Positions 36,681-49,126 of a DNA stretch of 64,000 nt are shown here, piece after piece. The stretch comes from Ascidia mentula. Taxonomy: Eukaryota > Chordata > Ascidiacea > Phlebobranchia > Ascidiidae. The stretch covers positions 11,608,001 to 11,672,000 of the forward strand of contig OX387201.1 in the NCBI GenBank assembly GCA_947561715.1. The letters run 5' to 3'. Under the pieces are notes generated by a model. The model did not search any database. It saw only the letters and a list, made by a program, of their open reading frames with translations, and had not been told where the DNA came from. Position 1 is the stretch's first letter. Every line of letters begins with the position of its first letter. Position numbers and translations under genes: made by a program.

Positions 36681-39490
36681 GTGGAAAACGCTGATACTCC
36701 AGTACTGAGTTTGCGGTTGCACAACGTATGTAACTCTGCGCTTTCAGCACTTGTCCATTTTGCAGTATATGACTTTTCGATAAAAAATATTTTTTTTCAG
36801 TACAAGCTTTATTATACAGTGGAAAACGCTGATACTCCAGTACTGAGTTTGCGGTTGCACAACGTATGTAACTATGCGATTTCAGCACTTGTCCATTTTG
36901 CAGTATATGACTTTTCAATAAAAAATATTTTTTTTCATTGCAAGCTTTATTATACAGTGGAAAACGCTGATACTCCAGTATTGCGTTTGCGGTTGCACAA
37001 CGTATGTAACTATGCGCTTTCAGCACTTGTCCATTTTGCAGTATATGACTTTTCGATAAAAAATATTTTTTTTCAGTACAAGCTTTATTATACAGTGGAA
37101 AACGCTGATACTCCAGTACTGAGTTTGCGGTTGCACAAAGTATGTAACTCTGCGCTTTCAGCACTTGTCCATTTTGCAGTATTTGACTTTTCGATAAAAA
37201 ATATTTTTTTTCAGTACAAGCTTTATTATACAGTGGAAAACGCTGATACTCCAGTACTGAGTTTGCGGTTGCACAACGTATGTAACTATGCGATTTCAGC
37301 ACTTGTCCATTTTGCAGTATATGACTTTTCGATAAAAAATATGTTTTTTCGGTACAAGCTTTATTATACAGTGGAAAACGCTGATACTCCAGTACTGAGT
37401 TTGCGGTTGCACAACGTATGTAACTATGCGATTTCAGCACTTGTCCATTTTGCAGTATATGACTTTTCGATGAAAAATATTGTTTTCTCAGTACAAGCTT
37501 TATTATACAGTGGAAAACGCTGATACTCCAGTACTGAGTTTGCAGTTGCACAACGTATGTAACTATGCGATTTCAGCACTTGTCCATTTTGCAGTATGTG
37601 ACTTTTCGATAAAAAATATTTTTTTTCATTACAAGCTTTATTATACAGTGGAAAACGCTGATACTCCAGTATTGCGTTTGCGGTTGCACAACGTATGTAA
37701 CTATGCGCTTTCAGCACTTGTCCATTTTGCAGTATATGACTTTTCGATAAAAAATATTTTTTTTCAGTACAAGCTTTATTATACAGTGGAAAACGCTGAT
37801 ACTCCAGTACTGAGTTTGCGGTTGCACAACGTATGTAATTACGCGATTTCAGCACTTGTCCATTTTGCAGTATATGACTTTTCGATAAAAAATATTTTTT
37901 TTCAGTACAAGCTTTATTATACAGTGGAAAACGCTGATACTCCAGTACTGAGTTTGCGGTTGCACAACGTATGTAACTATGCGATTTCAACACTTGTCCA
38001 TTTTGCAGTATATGACTTTTCGATAAAAAATATTTTTTTTCAGAACAAGCTTTATTATACAGTGGAAAACGCTGATACTCCAGTATTGAGTTTGCGGTTG
38101 CACAACGTATGTAACTCTGCGCTTTCAGCACTTGTCCATTTTGCAGTATATGACTTTTCGATAAAAAATATGTTTTTTCAGTACAAGCTTTATTATACAG
38201 TGGAAAACGCTGATACTTCAGTACTGAGTTTGCAGTTGCACAACGTATGTAACTGTGCGATTTCAGCACTTGTCCATTTTGCAGTATATGACTTTTCGAC
38301 AAGAAATGTTTTTTTTCATAACAAGCTTTATTATACAGTGGAAAACGCTGATACTCCAGTTCTGTGTTTGCGGTTGCACAACGTATGTAACTATGCGATT
38401 TCAGCACTTGTCCATTTTGCAGTATATGACTTTTCGGAAAAAAATAATTTTTTTCAGTACAAGCTTTATTATACAGTGGAAAACGCTGATACTCCAGTAC
38501 TGAGTTTGCAGTTGCACAACGTATGTAACTATGCGATTTCAGCACTTGTCCATTTTGCAGTATATGACTTTTCGATAAAAAATATTTTTTTTCTGTACAA
38601 GCTTTATTATGCAGTGGAAAACGCTGATACTCCAGTTCTGTGTTTGCGGTTGCACAACGTATGTAACTATGCGATTTCAGCACTTGTCCATTTTGCAGTA
38701 TATGACTTTTCGATGAAAAATATTTTTTTTCATTACAAGCTTTATTATACATTGGAAAACGCTGATACTCCAGTACTGAGTTTGCGGTTGCATAACGTAT
38801 GTAACTCTGCGCTTTCAGCACTTGTCCATTTTGCAGTATATGACTTTTCGATAAAAAATATTTTTTTTCTGTACAAGCTTTATTATGCAGTGGAAAACGC
38901 TGATACTCCAGTACTGAGTTTGCGGTTGCACAACGTATGTAACTATGCGATTTCAGCACTTGTCCAATTTGCAGTATATGACTTTTCGATAAAAAATATT
39001 TTTTTTCATTGCAAGCTTTATTATACAGTGGAAAACGCTGATACACCAGTATTGCGTTTGCGGTTGCACAACGTATGTAACTATGCGCTTTCAGCACTTG
39101 TCCATTTTGCAGTATATGACTTTTCGATAAAAAATATTTTTTTTCAGTACAAGCTTTATTATACAGTGGAAAACGCTGATACTCCAGTACTGAGTTTGCG
39201 GTTGCACAACGCATGTAACTATGCGATTTCAGCACTTGTCCATTTTGCAGTATATGACTTTTCGATAAAAAATATTTTTTTTCAGTACAAGCTTTATTAT
39301 ACAGTGGAAAACGCTGATACTCCAGTACTGAGTTTGCGGTTGCACAACGTATGTAACTATGCGATTTCAGCACTTGTCCATTTTGCAGTATATGACTTTT
39401 CGATAAAAAATTTTTTTTTTTCAGTACAAGCTTTATTATACAGTGGAAAACGCTGATACTCCAGTACTGAGTTTGCGGTTGCACAACGCA

Positions 39491-41976
39491 TGTAACTATG
39501 CGATTTCAGCACTTGTCCATTTTGCAGTATATGACTTTTCGATAAAAAATATGTTTTTTCAGTACAAGCTTTATTATACAGTGGAAAACGCTGATACTCC
39601 AGTACTGAGTTTGCGGTTGCACAACGTATGTAACTATGCGATTTCAGCACTTGTCCATTTTGCAGTATATGACTTTTCGATGAAAAATATTTTTTTTCAT
39701 TACAAGCTTTATTATACTGTGGAAAACGCTGATACTCCAGTACTGAGTTTGCGGTTGCACAACGTATGTAACTCTGCGCTTTCAGCACTTGTCCATTTTG
39801 CAGTATATGACTTTTCGATAAAAAATATTTTTTTTCAGTACAAGCTTTATTATACAGTGGAAAACGCTGATACTCCAGTACTGAGTTTGCGGTTGCACAA
39901 AGTATGTAACTCTGCGCTTTCAGCACTTGTCCATTTTGCAGTATATGACTTTTCGATAAAAAATATTTTTTTTCATTACAAGCTTTATTATACAGTGGAA
40001 AACGCTGATACTCCAGTACTGAGTTTGCGGTTGCACAACGTATGTAACTCTGCGCTTTCAGCACTTGTCCATTTTGCAGTATATGACTTTTCGATAAAAA
40101 ATATTTTTTTTCAGTACAAGCTTTATTATACAGTGGAAAACGCTGATACTCCAGTACTGAGTTTGCGGTTGCACAACGTATGTAACTACGCGATTTCAGC
40201 ACTGGTCCATTTTGCAGTATATGACTTTTCGATAAAAAATATTTTTTTTCATTGCAAGCTTTATTATACAGTGGAAAACGCTGATGCTCCAGTATTGCGT
40301 TTGCGGTTGCACAACGTATGTAACTATGCGCTTTCAGCACTTGTCCATTTTGCAGTATATGACTTTTCGATAAAAAATATTTTTTTTCAGTACAAGCTTT
40401 ATTATACAGTGGAAAACGCTGATACTCCAGTGCTGAGTTTGCGGTTGCACAAAGTATGTAACTCTGCGCTTTCAGCACTTGTCCATTTTGCAGTATATGA
40501 CTTTTCGATAAAAAATATTTTTTTTCAGTACAAGCTTTATTATACAGTGGAAAACGCTGATACTTCAGTACTGAGTTTGCAGTTGCACAACGTATGTAAC
40601 TGTGCGATTTCAGCACTTGTCCATTTTGCAGTATATGACTTTTCGACAAGAAATGTTTTTTTTCACAACAAGCTTTATTATACAGTGGAAAACGCTGATA
40701 CTCCAGTACTGTGTTTGCGGTTGCACAACGTATGTAACTATGCGATTTCAGCACTTGTCCATTTTGCAGTATATGACTTTTCGGAAAAAAAAAATTTTTT
40801 TCAGTACAAGCTTTATTATACAGTGGAAAACGCTGATACTCCAGTACTGAGTTTGCAGTTGCACAACGTATGTAACTATGCGATTTCAGCACTTGTCCAT
40901 TTTGCAGTATATGACTTTTCGATGAAAAATATTTTTTTTCATTACAAGCTTTATTATACATTGGAAAACGCTGATACTCCAGTACTGAGTTTGCGGTTGC
41001 ATAACGTATGTAACTCTGCGCTTTCAGCACTTGTCCATTTTGCAGTATATGACTTTTCGATAAAAAATATTTTTTTTCAGTACAAGCTTTATTATGCAGT
41101 GGAAAACGCTGATACTCCAGTACTGAGTTTGCGGTTGCACAACGTATGTAACTATGCGATTTCAGCACTTGTCCAATTTGCAGTATATGACTTTTCGATA
41201 AAAAATATTTTTTTTCATTGCAAGCTTTATTATACAGTGGAAAACGCTGATACACCAGTATTGCGTTTGCGGTTGCACAACGTATGTAACTATGCGCTTT
41301 CAGCACTTGTCCATTTTGCAGTATATGACTTTTCGATAAAAAATATTTTTTTTCAGTACAAGCTTTATTATACAGTGGAAAACGCTGATACTCCAGTACT
41401 GAGTTTGCGGTTGCACAACGCATGTAACTATGCGATTTCAGCACTTGTCCATTTTGCAGTATATGACTTTTCGATAAAAAATATTTTTTTTCAGTACAAG
41501 CTTTATTATACAGTGGAAAACGCTGATACTCCAGTACTGAGTTTGCGGTTGCACAACGTATGTAACTATGCGATTTCAGCACTTGTCCATTTTGCAGTAT
41601 ATGACTTTTCGATAAAAAATTTTTTTTTTTCAGTACAAGCTTTATTATACAGTGGAAAACGCTGATACTCCAGTACTGAGTTTGCGGTTGCACAACGCAT
41701 GTAACTATGCGATTTCAGCACTTGTCCATTTTGCAGTATATGACTTTTCGATAAAAAATATGTTTTTTCAGTACAAGCTTTATTATACATTGGAAAACGC
41801 TGATACTCCAGTACTGAGTTTGCGGTTGCACAACGTATGTAACTATGCGATTTCAGCACTTGTCCATTTTGCAGTATATGACTTTTCGATAAAAAATTTT
41901 TTTTTTTCAGTACAAGCTTTATTATACAGTGGAAAACGCTGATACTCCAGTACTGAGTTTGCGGTTGCACAACGCA
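39491..41976. repeat. Block related to the 13-mer at 41,977, with two T-tract insertions
   Basis: This shares with the following block the ordered markers TATACTGTGG (39,715), TAACTACGCG with CACTGGTCC, GCTGATGCTCC (about 40,284), CAGTGCTGAG and landmark trimer B. The marker offset to the next block is 2,486 then 2,762, so the two differ by two monomers present only in the right-hand copy. Its later part also repeats 38.2-39.5 kb, and it ends in 139-bp monomers near 41,622 and 41,900. Confidence 0.8.
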
Positions 41977-43770
41977 TGTAACTATGCGATTTCAGCACTT
42001 GTCCATTTTGCAGTATATGACTTTTCGATAAAAAATATGTTTTTTCAGTACAAGCTTTATTATACAGTGGAAAACGCTGATACTCCAGTACTGAGTTTGC
42101 GGTTGCACAACGTATGTAACTATGCGATTTCAGCACTTGTCCATTTTGCAGTATATGACTTTTCGATGAAAAATATTTTTTTTCATTACAAGCTTTATTA
42201 TACTGTGGAAAACGCTGATACTCCAGTACTGAGTTTGCGGTTGCACAACGTATGTAACTCTGCGCTTTCAGCACTTGTCCATTTTGCAGTATATGACTTT
42301 TCGATAAAAAATATTTTTTTTCAGTACAAGCTTTATTATACAGTGGAAAACGCTGATACTCCAGTACTGAGTTTGCGGTTGCACAACGTATGTAACTATG
42401 CGATTTCAGCACTTGTCCATTTTGCAGTATATGACTTTTCGATAAAAAATATTTTTTTTCATTGCAAGCTTTATTATACAGTGGAAAACGCTGATACTCC
42501 AGTATTGCGTTTGCGGTTGCACAACGTATGTAACTATGCGCTTTCAGCACTTGTCCATTTTGCAGTATATGACTTTTCGATAAAAAATATTTTTTTTCAG
42601 TACAAGCTTTATTATACAGTGGAAAACGCTGATACTCCAGTACTGAGTTTGCGGTTGCACAAAGTATGTAACTCTGCGCTTTCAGCACTTGTCCATTTTG
42701 CAGTATATGACTTTTCGATAAAAAATATTTTTTTTCATTACAAGCTTTATTATACAGTGGAAAACGCTGATACTCCAGTACTGAGTTTGCGGTTGCACAA
42801 CGTATGTAACTCTGCGCTTTCAGCACTTGTCCATTTTGCAGTATATGACTTTTCGATAAAAAATATTTTTTTTCAGTACAAGCTTTATTATACAGTGGAA
42901 AACGCTGATACTCCAGTACTGAGTTTGCGGTTGCACAACGTATGTAACTACGCGATTTCAGCACTGGTCCATTTTGCAGTATATGACTTTTCGATAAAAA
43001 ATATTTTTTTTCATTGCAAGCTTTATTATACAGTGGAAAACGCTGATGCTCCAGTATTGCGTTTGCGGTTGCACAACGTATGTAACTATGCGCTTTCAGC
43101 ACTTGTCCATTTTGCAGTATATGACTTTTCGATAAAAAATATTTTTTTTCAGTACAAGCTTTATTATACAGTGGAAAACGCTGATACTCCAGTGCTGAGT
43201 TTGCGGTTGCACAAAGTATGTAACTCTGCGCTTTCAGCACTTGTCCATTTTGCAGTATATGACTTTTCGATAAAAAATATTTTTTTTCAGTACAAGCTTT
43301 ATTATACAGTGGAAAACGCTGATACTTCAGTACTGAGTTTGCAGTTGCACAACGTATGTAACTGTGCGATTTCAGCACTTGTCCATTTTGCAGTATATGA
43401 CTTTTCGACAAGAAATGTTTTTTTTCACAACAAGCTTTATTATACAGTGGAAAACGCTGATACTCCAGTACTGTGTTTGCGGTTGCACAACGTATGTAAC
43501 TATGCGATTTCAGCACTTGTCCATTTTGCAGTATATGACTTTTCGGAAAAAAAAAATTTTTTTCAGTACAAGCTTTATTATACAGTGGAAAACGCTGATA
43601 CTCCAGTACTGAGTTTGCAGTTGCACAACGTATGTAACTATGCGATTTCAGCACTTGTCCATTTTGCAGTATATGACTTTTCGATGAAAAATATTTTTTT
43701 TCATTACAAGCTTTATTATACATTGGAAAACGCTGATACTCCAGTACTGAGTTTGCGGTTGCACAACGCA
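41977..43770. repeat. 13-monomer higher-order repeat, copy 1
   Basis: This is a 1,794-bp unit opened by AACGCATGTAAC. TATACTGTGG at 42,201 recurs at 43,995. The monomer order is GCATGT, GATGAAAA with CATTAC, CTCTGCGCTTTC, CATTGC, ATTGCGTTTG, CAAAGTATG, and so on, through landmark trimer B to a TACATTGGAAAACGC monomer. A second copy begins directly after it but contains only about the first ten monomers. Confidence 0.88.
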
Positions 43771-45150
43771 TGTAACTATGCGATTTCAGCACTTGTCCAT
43801 TTTGCAGTATATGACTTTTCGATAAAAAATATGTTTTTTCAGTACAAGCTTTATTATACAGTGGAAAACGCTGATACTCCAGTACTGAGTTTGCGGTTGC
43901 ACAACGTATGTAACTATGCGATTTCAGCACTTGTCCATTTTGCAGTATATGACTTTTCGATGAAAAATATTTTTTTTCATTACAAGCTTTATTATACTGT
44001 GGAAAACGCTGATACTCCAGTACTGAGTTTGCGGTTGCACAACGTATGTAACTCTGCGCTTTCAGCACTTGTCCATTTTGCAGTATATGACTTTTCGATA
44101 AAAAATATTTTTTTTCAGTACAAGCTTTATTATACAGTGGAAAACGCTGATACTCCAGTACTGAGTTTGCGGTTGCACAACGTATGTAACTATGCGATTT
44201 CAGCACTTGTCCATTTTGCAGTATATGACTTTTCGATAAAAAATATTTTTTTTCATTGCAAGCTTTATTATACAGTGGAAAACGCTGATACTCCAGTATT
44301 GCGTTTGCGGTTGCACAACGTATGTAACTATGCGCTTTCAGCACTTGTCCATTTTGCAGTATATGACTTTTCGATAAAAAATATTTTTTTTCAGTACAAG
44401 CTTTATTATACAGTGGAAAACGCTGATACTCCAGTACTGAGTTTGCGGTTGCACAAAGTATGTAACTCTGCGCTTTCAGCACTTGTCCATTTTGCAGTAT
44501 ATGACTTTTCGATAAAAAATATTTTTTTTCATTACAAGCTTTATTATACAGTGGAAAACGCTGATACTCCAGTACTGAGTTTGCGGTTGCACAACGTATG
44601 TAACTCTGCGCTTTCAGCACTTGTCCATTTTGCAGTATATGACTTTTCGATAAAAAATATTTTTTTTCAGTACAAGCTTTATTATACAGTGGAAAACGCT
44701 GATACTCCAGTACTGAGTTTGCGGTTGCACAACGTATGTAACTATGCGATTTCAGCACTGGTCCATTTTGCAGTATATGACTTTTCGATAAAAAATATTT
44801 TTTTTCATTGCAAGCTTTATTATACAGTGGAAAACGCTGATACTCCAGTATTGCGTTTGCGGTTGCACAACGTATGTAACTATGCGCTTTCAGCACTTGT
44901 CCATTTTGCAGTATATGACTTTTCGATAAAAAATATTTTTTTTCAGTACAAGCTTTATTATACAGTGGAAAACGCTGATACTCCAGTGCTGAGTTTGCGG
45001 TTGCACAAAGTATGTAACTCTGCGCTTTCAGCACTTGTCCATTTTGCAGTATATGACTTTTCGATAAAAAATATTTTTTTTCAGTACAAGCTTTATTATA
45101 CAGTGGAAAACGCTGATACTCCAGTACTGAGTTTGCGGTTGCACAACATA
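43771..45150. repeat. 13-monomer higher-order repeat, partial copy 2
   Basis: About ten monomers follow the order of 41,977 onward at an offset of 1,794 bp, then diverge into CAACATAAGTAAC and GATAATCC monomers in place of landmark trimer B. The GCTGATGCTCC and TACGCG variants of copy 1 are absent here. Those changes therefore arose after the copies separated, and the 39.5 and 42.0 kb blocks share them as closer sisters. Confidence 0.83.
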
Positions 45151-46254
45151 AGTAACTCTGCGCTTTCAGCACTTGTCCATTTTGCAGTATATGACTTTTC
45201 GATAAAAAATATTTTTTTTCAGTACAAGCTTTATTATACAGTGGAAAACGCTGATAATCCAGTACTGAGTTTGCGGTTGCACAACGTATGTAACTATGCG
45301 ATTTCAGCACTTGTCCATTTTGCAGTATATGACTTTTCGATAAAAAATATTTTTTTTCAGTACAAGCTTTATTATGCAGTGGAAAAGGCTGATACTCCAG
45401 TACTGAGTTTGCGGTTGCACAACGTATGTAACTATGCGATTTCAGCACTTGTCCAATTTGCAGTATATGACTTTTCGATAAAAAATATTTTTTTTCATTG
45501 CAAGCTTTATTATACAGTGGAAAACGCTGATACACCAGTATTGCGTTTGCGGTTGCACAACGTATGTAACTATGCGCTTTCAGCACTTGTCCATTTTGCA
45601 GTATATGACTTTTCGATAAAAAATATTTTTTTTCAGTACAAGCTTTATTATACAGTGGAAAACGCTGATACTCCAGTACTGAGTTTGCGGTTGCACAACG
45701 TATGTAACTATGCGATTTCAGCACTTGTCCATTTTGCAGTATATGACTTTTCGATAAAAAATATTTTTTTTCATTGCAAGCTTTATTATACAGTGGAAAA
45801 CGCTGATACTCCAGTATTGCGTTTGCGGTTGCACAACGTATGTAACTATGCGCTTTCAGCACTTGTCCATTTTGCAGTATATGACTTTTCGATAAAAAAT
45901 ATGTTTTTTCAGTACAAGCTTTATTATACAGTGGAAAACGCTGATACTCCAGTACTGAGTTTGCGGTTGCACAACGCATGTAACTATGCGATTTCAGCAC
46001 TTGTCCATTTTGCAGTATATGACTTTTCGATAAAAAATATTTTTTTTCAGTACAAGCTTTATTATACAGTGGAAAACGCTGATACTCCAGTACTGAGTTT
46101 GCGGTTGCACAACGTATGTAACTATGCGATTTCAGCACTTGTCCATTTTGCAGTATATGACTTTTCGATAAAAAATATGTTTTTTCAGTACAAGCTTTAT
46201 TATACAGTGGAAAACGCTGATACTCCAGTACTGAGTTTGCGGTTGCACAACGTA

Positions 46255-46392
46255 TGTAACTATGCGATTTCAGCACTTGTCCATTTTGCAGTATATGACT
46301 TTTCGATAAAAAATATTTTTTTTCAGTACAAGCTTTATTATACAGTGGAAAACGCTGATACTCCAGTACTGAGTTTGCGGTTGCACAACGCA
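46255..46392. repeat. Representative type 2 monomer
   Basis: This copy matches the common form of the right-hand 44 kb. Relative to the TGTAAC start, the A/T dyad is at bases 54-67, the HindIII site at 76-81, and the type 2 diagnostic bases are A104, C115, A118 and G119. Commonest alternatives are ATG for ATT at the dyad, GATGAAAA for GATAAAAA, CATTAC or CATTGC for CAGTAC before the HindIII site, GCGCTTTC for GCGATTTC, and AACGCA or AACATA for AACGTA at the end. These variants are shared between distant copies, which makes them useful markers of block duplication. Confidence 0.95.
46308..46321. other. AT-rich perfect dyad in each monomer
   Basis: AAAAAATATTTTTT is its own reverse complement and lies at monomer bases 54-67, shown here for one copy. 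In GTGAAAAAATA copies the dyad almost extends to TGA at one end and TCA at the other. The ATATG variant interrupts it by one base. It occurs in most of the roughly 464 monomers and could form bent DNA or extrude a hairpin; that is inference. Confidence 0.85.
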
Positions 46393-46779
46393 GGTAACTA
46401 TGCGATTTCAGCACTTGTCCATTTTGCAGTATATGACTTTTCGATAAAAAATATTTTTTTTCAGTACAAGCTTTATTATACAGTGGAAAACGCTGATACT
46501 CCAGTACTGAGTTTGCGGTTGCACAACGTATGTAACTATGCGATTTCAGCACTTGTCCATTTTGCAGTATATGACTTTTCGATAAAAAATATGTTTTTTC
46601 TGTACAAGCTTTATTATACAGTGGAAAACGCTGATACTCCAGTACTGAGTTTGCGGTTGCACAACGTATGTAACTATGCGATTTCAGCACTTGTCCATTT
46701 TGCAGTATATGACTTTTCGATAAAAAATATGTTTTTTCAGTACAAGCTTTATTATACAGTGGAAAACGCTGATACTCCA

Positions 46780-48780
46780 GTACTAAGTTTGCGGTTGCAC
46801 AACGTATGTAACTATGCGATTTCAGCACTTGTCCATTTTGCAGTATATGACTTTTCGATAAAAAATATTTTTTTTCAGTACAAGCTTTATTATACAGTGA
46901 AAAACGCTGATACTCCAGTACTGAGTTTGCGGTTGCACAACGCAGGTAACTATGCGATTTCAGCACTTGTCCATTTTGCAGTATATGACTTTTCGATAAA
47001 AAATATTTTTTTTCAGTACAAGCTTTATTATACAGTGGAAAACGCTGATACTCCAGTACTGAGTTTGCGGTTGCACAACGCATGTAACTTTGCGATTTCA
47101 GCACTTGTCCATTTTGCAGTATATGACTTTTCGATGAAAAATATGTTTTTTCATTACAAGCTTTATTATACAGTGGAAAACGCTGATACTCCAGTACTGA
47201 GTTTGCGGTTGCACAACGTATGTAACTCTGCGATTTCAGCACTTGTCCATTTTGCAGTATATGACTTTTCGATAAAAAATATTTTTTTTCAGTACAAGCT
47301 TTATTATACAGTGGAAAACGCTGATACTCCAGTACTGAGTTTGCGGTTGCACAACGCATGTAACTATGCGATTTCAGCACTTGTCCATTTTGCAGTATAT
47401 GACTTTTCGATAAAAAATATTTTTTTTCAGTACAAGCTTTATTATACAATGGAAAACGCTGATACTCCAGTACTGAGTTTGCGGTTGCACAACGTATGTA
47501 ACTCTGCGCTTTCAGCACTTGTCCATTTTGCAGTATATGACTTTTCGATAAAAAATATTTTTTTTCAGTACAAGCTTTATTATACAGTGGAAAACGCTGA
47601 TACTCCAGTACTGAGTTTGCGGTTGCACAACGTATGTAACTATGCGATTTCAGCACTTGTCCATTTTGCAGTATATGACTTTTCGATAAAAAATATTTTT
47701 TTTCATTGCAAGCTTTATTATACAGTGGAAAACGCTGATACTCCAGTATTGCGTTTGCGGTTGCACAACGTATGTAACTATGCGCTTTCAGCACTTGTCC
47801 ATTTTGCAGTATATGACTTTTCGATAAAAAATATTTTTTTTCAGTACAAGCTTTATTATACAGTGGAAAACGCTGATACTCCAGTACTGAGTTTGCGGTT
47901 GCACAAAGTATGTAACTCTGCGCTTTCAGCACTTGTCCATTTTGCAGTATATGACTTTTCGATAAAAAATATTTTTTTTCATTACAAGCTTTATTATACA
48001 GTGGAAAACGCTGATACTCCAGTACTGAGTTTGCGGTTGCACAACATAAGTAACTCTGCGCTTTCAGCACTTGTCCATTTTGCAGTATTTGACTTTTCGA
48101 TAAAAAATATGTTTTTTCAGTACAAGCTTTATTATACAGTGGAAAACGCTGATACTCCAGTACTGAGTTTGCGGTTGCACAACGTATGTAACTATGCGAT
48201 TTCAGCACTTGTCCATTTTGCAGTATATGACTTTTCGATAAAAAATATTGTTTTTTCAGTACAAGCTTTATTATACAGTGGAAAACGCTGATACTCCAGT
48301 ACTGAGTTTGCAGTTGCACAACGTATGTAACTATGCGATTTCAGCACTTGTCCATTTTGCAGTATGTGACTTTTCGATAAAAAATTTTTTTTTTCATTAC
48401 AAGCTTTATTATACAGTGGAAAACGCTGATACTCCAGTATTGCGTTTGCGGTTGCACAACGTATGTAACTATGCGCTTTCAGCACTTGTCCATTTTGCAG
48501 TATATGACTTTTCGATAAAAAATATTTTTTTTCAATACAAGCTTTATTATACAGTGGAAAACGCTGATACTCCAGTACTGAGTTTGCGGTTGCACAACGT
48601 ATGTAATTATGCGATTTCAGCACTTGTCCATTTTGCAGTATATGACTTTTCGATAAAAAATATTTTTTTTCAGTACAAGCTTTATTATACAGTGGAAAAC
48701 GCTGATACTCCAGTACTGAGTTTGCGGTTGCACAACGTATGTAACTATGCGATTTCAGCACTTGTCCATTTTGCAGTATA
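46780..48780. repeat. Duplicated block, left copy (2,347-bp offset)
   Basis: This matches about 49,127-51,127 at an offset of 2,347 bp, that is 17 monomers plus one base. Shared markers are ACAGTGAAAAACGC (46,894/49,241), TATACAATGG (about 47,443/49,790), CAAAGTATG, AACATAAGTAAC followed by GTATTTGAC, the ATTGTTTTTTCAG 139-bp monomer and GTATGTGAC (48,362/50,709). The upstream flank of the right copy lacks two monomers. Edges are approximate. Confidence 0.87.
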
Positions 48781-49126
48781 TGACTTTTCGATAAAAAATA
48801 TGTTTTTTCAGTACAAGCTTTATTATACAGTGGAAAACGCTGATACTCCAGTACTGAGTTTGCGGTTGCACAACGTATGTAACTATGCGATTTCAGCACT
48901 TGTCCATTTTGCAGTATATGACTTTTCGATAAAAAATATTTTTTTTCAGTACAAGCTTTATTATACAGTGGAAAACGCTGATACTCCAGTACTGAGTTTG
49001 CGGTTGCACAACGCAGGTAACTATGCGATTTCAGCACTTGTCCATTTTGCAGTATATGACTTTTCGATAAAAAATATGTTTTTTCAGTACAAGCTTTATT
49101 ATACAGTGGAAAACGCTGATACTCCA

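Noticed and set aside
19424-36925. Polyadenylation signal AATAAA where CGATAA reads CAATAA (about 19,424, 22,557, 36,916)
   Set aside because: It is a single-base variant of an A-rich tract in a few monomers, with no transcript unit or downstream element to support it.
26383-37551. Giant protein-coding gene of 3,722 codons, and similar long frames at 27,711-37,523 (+), 41,843-48,319 (-), 41,929-48,291 (+) and 56,068-63,939 (-)
   Set aside because: Both strands are open over the same bases, the period is a multiple of three, frames end only at copied one-base indels, no start or stop context is conserved, and many variants change residues in both frames. I see no known domain.
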